In this document: one piece after another, positions 5,929-6,454 of the stretch
Layout: every line of letters begins with the position of its first letter
How positions within the stretch are numbered: position 1 is the stretch's first letter
Assembly (NCBI GenBank): GCA_019136325.1
Contig: JAGVUJ010000113.1
Coordinates: 1 to 6,454 of the forward strand
Length of the DNA stretch: 6,454 nucleotides
DNA from: Deltaproteobacteria bacterium
Lineage (GTDB): Bacteria > Desulfobacterota > Syntrophia > Syntrophales > Smithellaceae
Direction of reading: 5' to 3'
Position numbers and translations under genes: made by a program
The notes under the pieces: model-generated
The model's input: the letters and a program-made list of their open reading frames with translations, nothing else
Told to the model about the DNA's origin: nothing
The model's database searches: none

Positions 5929-6454
5929 TTATCCCTCCAGTTCGGATTTGACTCTCTTCATAACATCTTTTGCTATAAACCTGATGGCGGCCTGAGTATT
6001 GTCTTCCACTTCCTGAAGGACACGGCTGTTAAAGAGGTTAATGGTCCCGTTTAGCGTGCACCAGATTTGAAGCATACGTAAGCGTAACATCCTGCCGGAA
6101 ATTGTTTTTTTATTTTTAAAAAAGTCGGAAATCACCCCGATAGCAATATCAGCCGACATGAGAGCCGTCTGCTTTTCATAAAAGGCTGTCGGTTCAATTG
6201 CTGTGCCTTGATAATCGATGTATTTGGGCGTGTTGCGGCTGAACATTATTTCGTAGTACTCCGGATTCTCCATGCCGAATTTCAGGTAAGCCATAATGAT
6301 GTTTTCCAGCTTTTTTTCAGAGGATGCCGGTTTTCTTGACGCTTCATAAATAGTATCATAGAGCATTTCAAATCCCCGCGTCTGAATTAAAAGATAAAGC
6401 TCATCCTTATTCGTAAAATAGTTATAGATGCTGGCAGCAGTAATGCGCAGCCTC
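5929..6454 (-). CDS. TetR-family transcriptional regulator (N-terminus outside window)
   Basis: About 174 codons are visible, open through the right edge. The first ATG inside the window (6366) is internal: upstream in the same frame the sequence reads ITAASIYNYFTNKDEL, the recognition helix and following segment of a TetR DNA-binding domain. Roughly 25-30 N-terminal residues are therefore missing. The rest is a helical ligand-binding domain. The segment LENIIMAYLKFGMENPEYYEIMF resembles the WHG-type TetR C-terminal domain (…YLKFGMENPEYYEIMF…). It ends two bases before the glycyl radical enzyme start, so regulator and enzyme are almost certainly co-transcribed. TetR proteins are usually ligand-released repressors that control their own operon. 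The effector here may be the enzyme's substrate or product, which is inference. The operator would lie beyond the right edge and cannot be seen. Confidence 0.92.
   Translation of the reverse strand, partial: RLRITAASIYNYFTNKDELYLLIQTRGFEMLYDTIYEASRKPASSEKKLENIIMAYLKFGMENPEYYEIMFSRNTPKYIDYQGTAIEPTAFYEKQTALMSADIAIGVISDFFKNKKTISGRMLRLRMLQIWCTLNGTINLFNSRVLQEVEDNTQAAIRFIAKDVMKRVKSELEG
5933..5938 (-). promoter_or_regulatory. Shine-Dalgarno for the glycyl radical enzyme
   Basis: On the - strand this reads GGAGGG, six bases before the ATG at 5926, and lies in the last codons of the TetR gene (…LEG). It fixes the enzyme start, so the SCP2-like domain belongs to the translated protein. It also implies coupled translation with the regulator. 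Confidence 0.8.

Overview
The window reads as a chromosomal segment from an anaerobic Gram-negative-type bacterium, most plausibly a Desulfobacterota/Syntrophales-like lineage. This placement is inference. It rests on an oxygen-sensitive glycyl radical enzyme, a divergent EF-G-type C-terminus, a LapA-domain membrane protein and moderate GC content. No rRNA, tRNA, insertion sequence, CRISPR array or phage gene was seen. The segment is gene-dense, and its longest non-coding gap is about 155 bases.

Left part (1-977, + strand): the 3' end of an elongation factor G gene, which enters from outside the window, is followed 16 bases later by a MogA/MoaB-type molybdenum cofactor gene. The two are probably co-transcribed.

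Middle part (943-2801, - strand): four tightly packed genes read leftward in the order YfcE/MJ0936-type metallophosphoesterase, HIT-family nucleotide-binding protein, LapA-domain membrane protein, Mut7-C RNase-domain protein. This cluster converges on mogA with a 35-base tail-to-tail overlap. It looks like a housekeeping operon with a nucleotide/RNA flavour.

Right part (2957-6454, - strand): a TetR-family regulator, whose N-terminus lies outside the window, is followed after only two bases by a 989-residue glycyl radical enzyme. This enzyme is the striking item. It carries the active-site Cys in a GCVEP motif and the C-terminal glycyl radical loop of the PFL/glycerol dehydratase superfamily. 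Its first ~130 residues look like an SCP2 (sterol carrier protein 2) lipid-binding domain. An SCP2-like module on a radical enzyme, co-expressed with a ligand-sensing TetR protein, suggests an undescribed anaerobic radical reaction on a hydrophobic or lipid-like substrate. The radical-SAM activating enzyme such a protein needs is not in the window.
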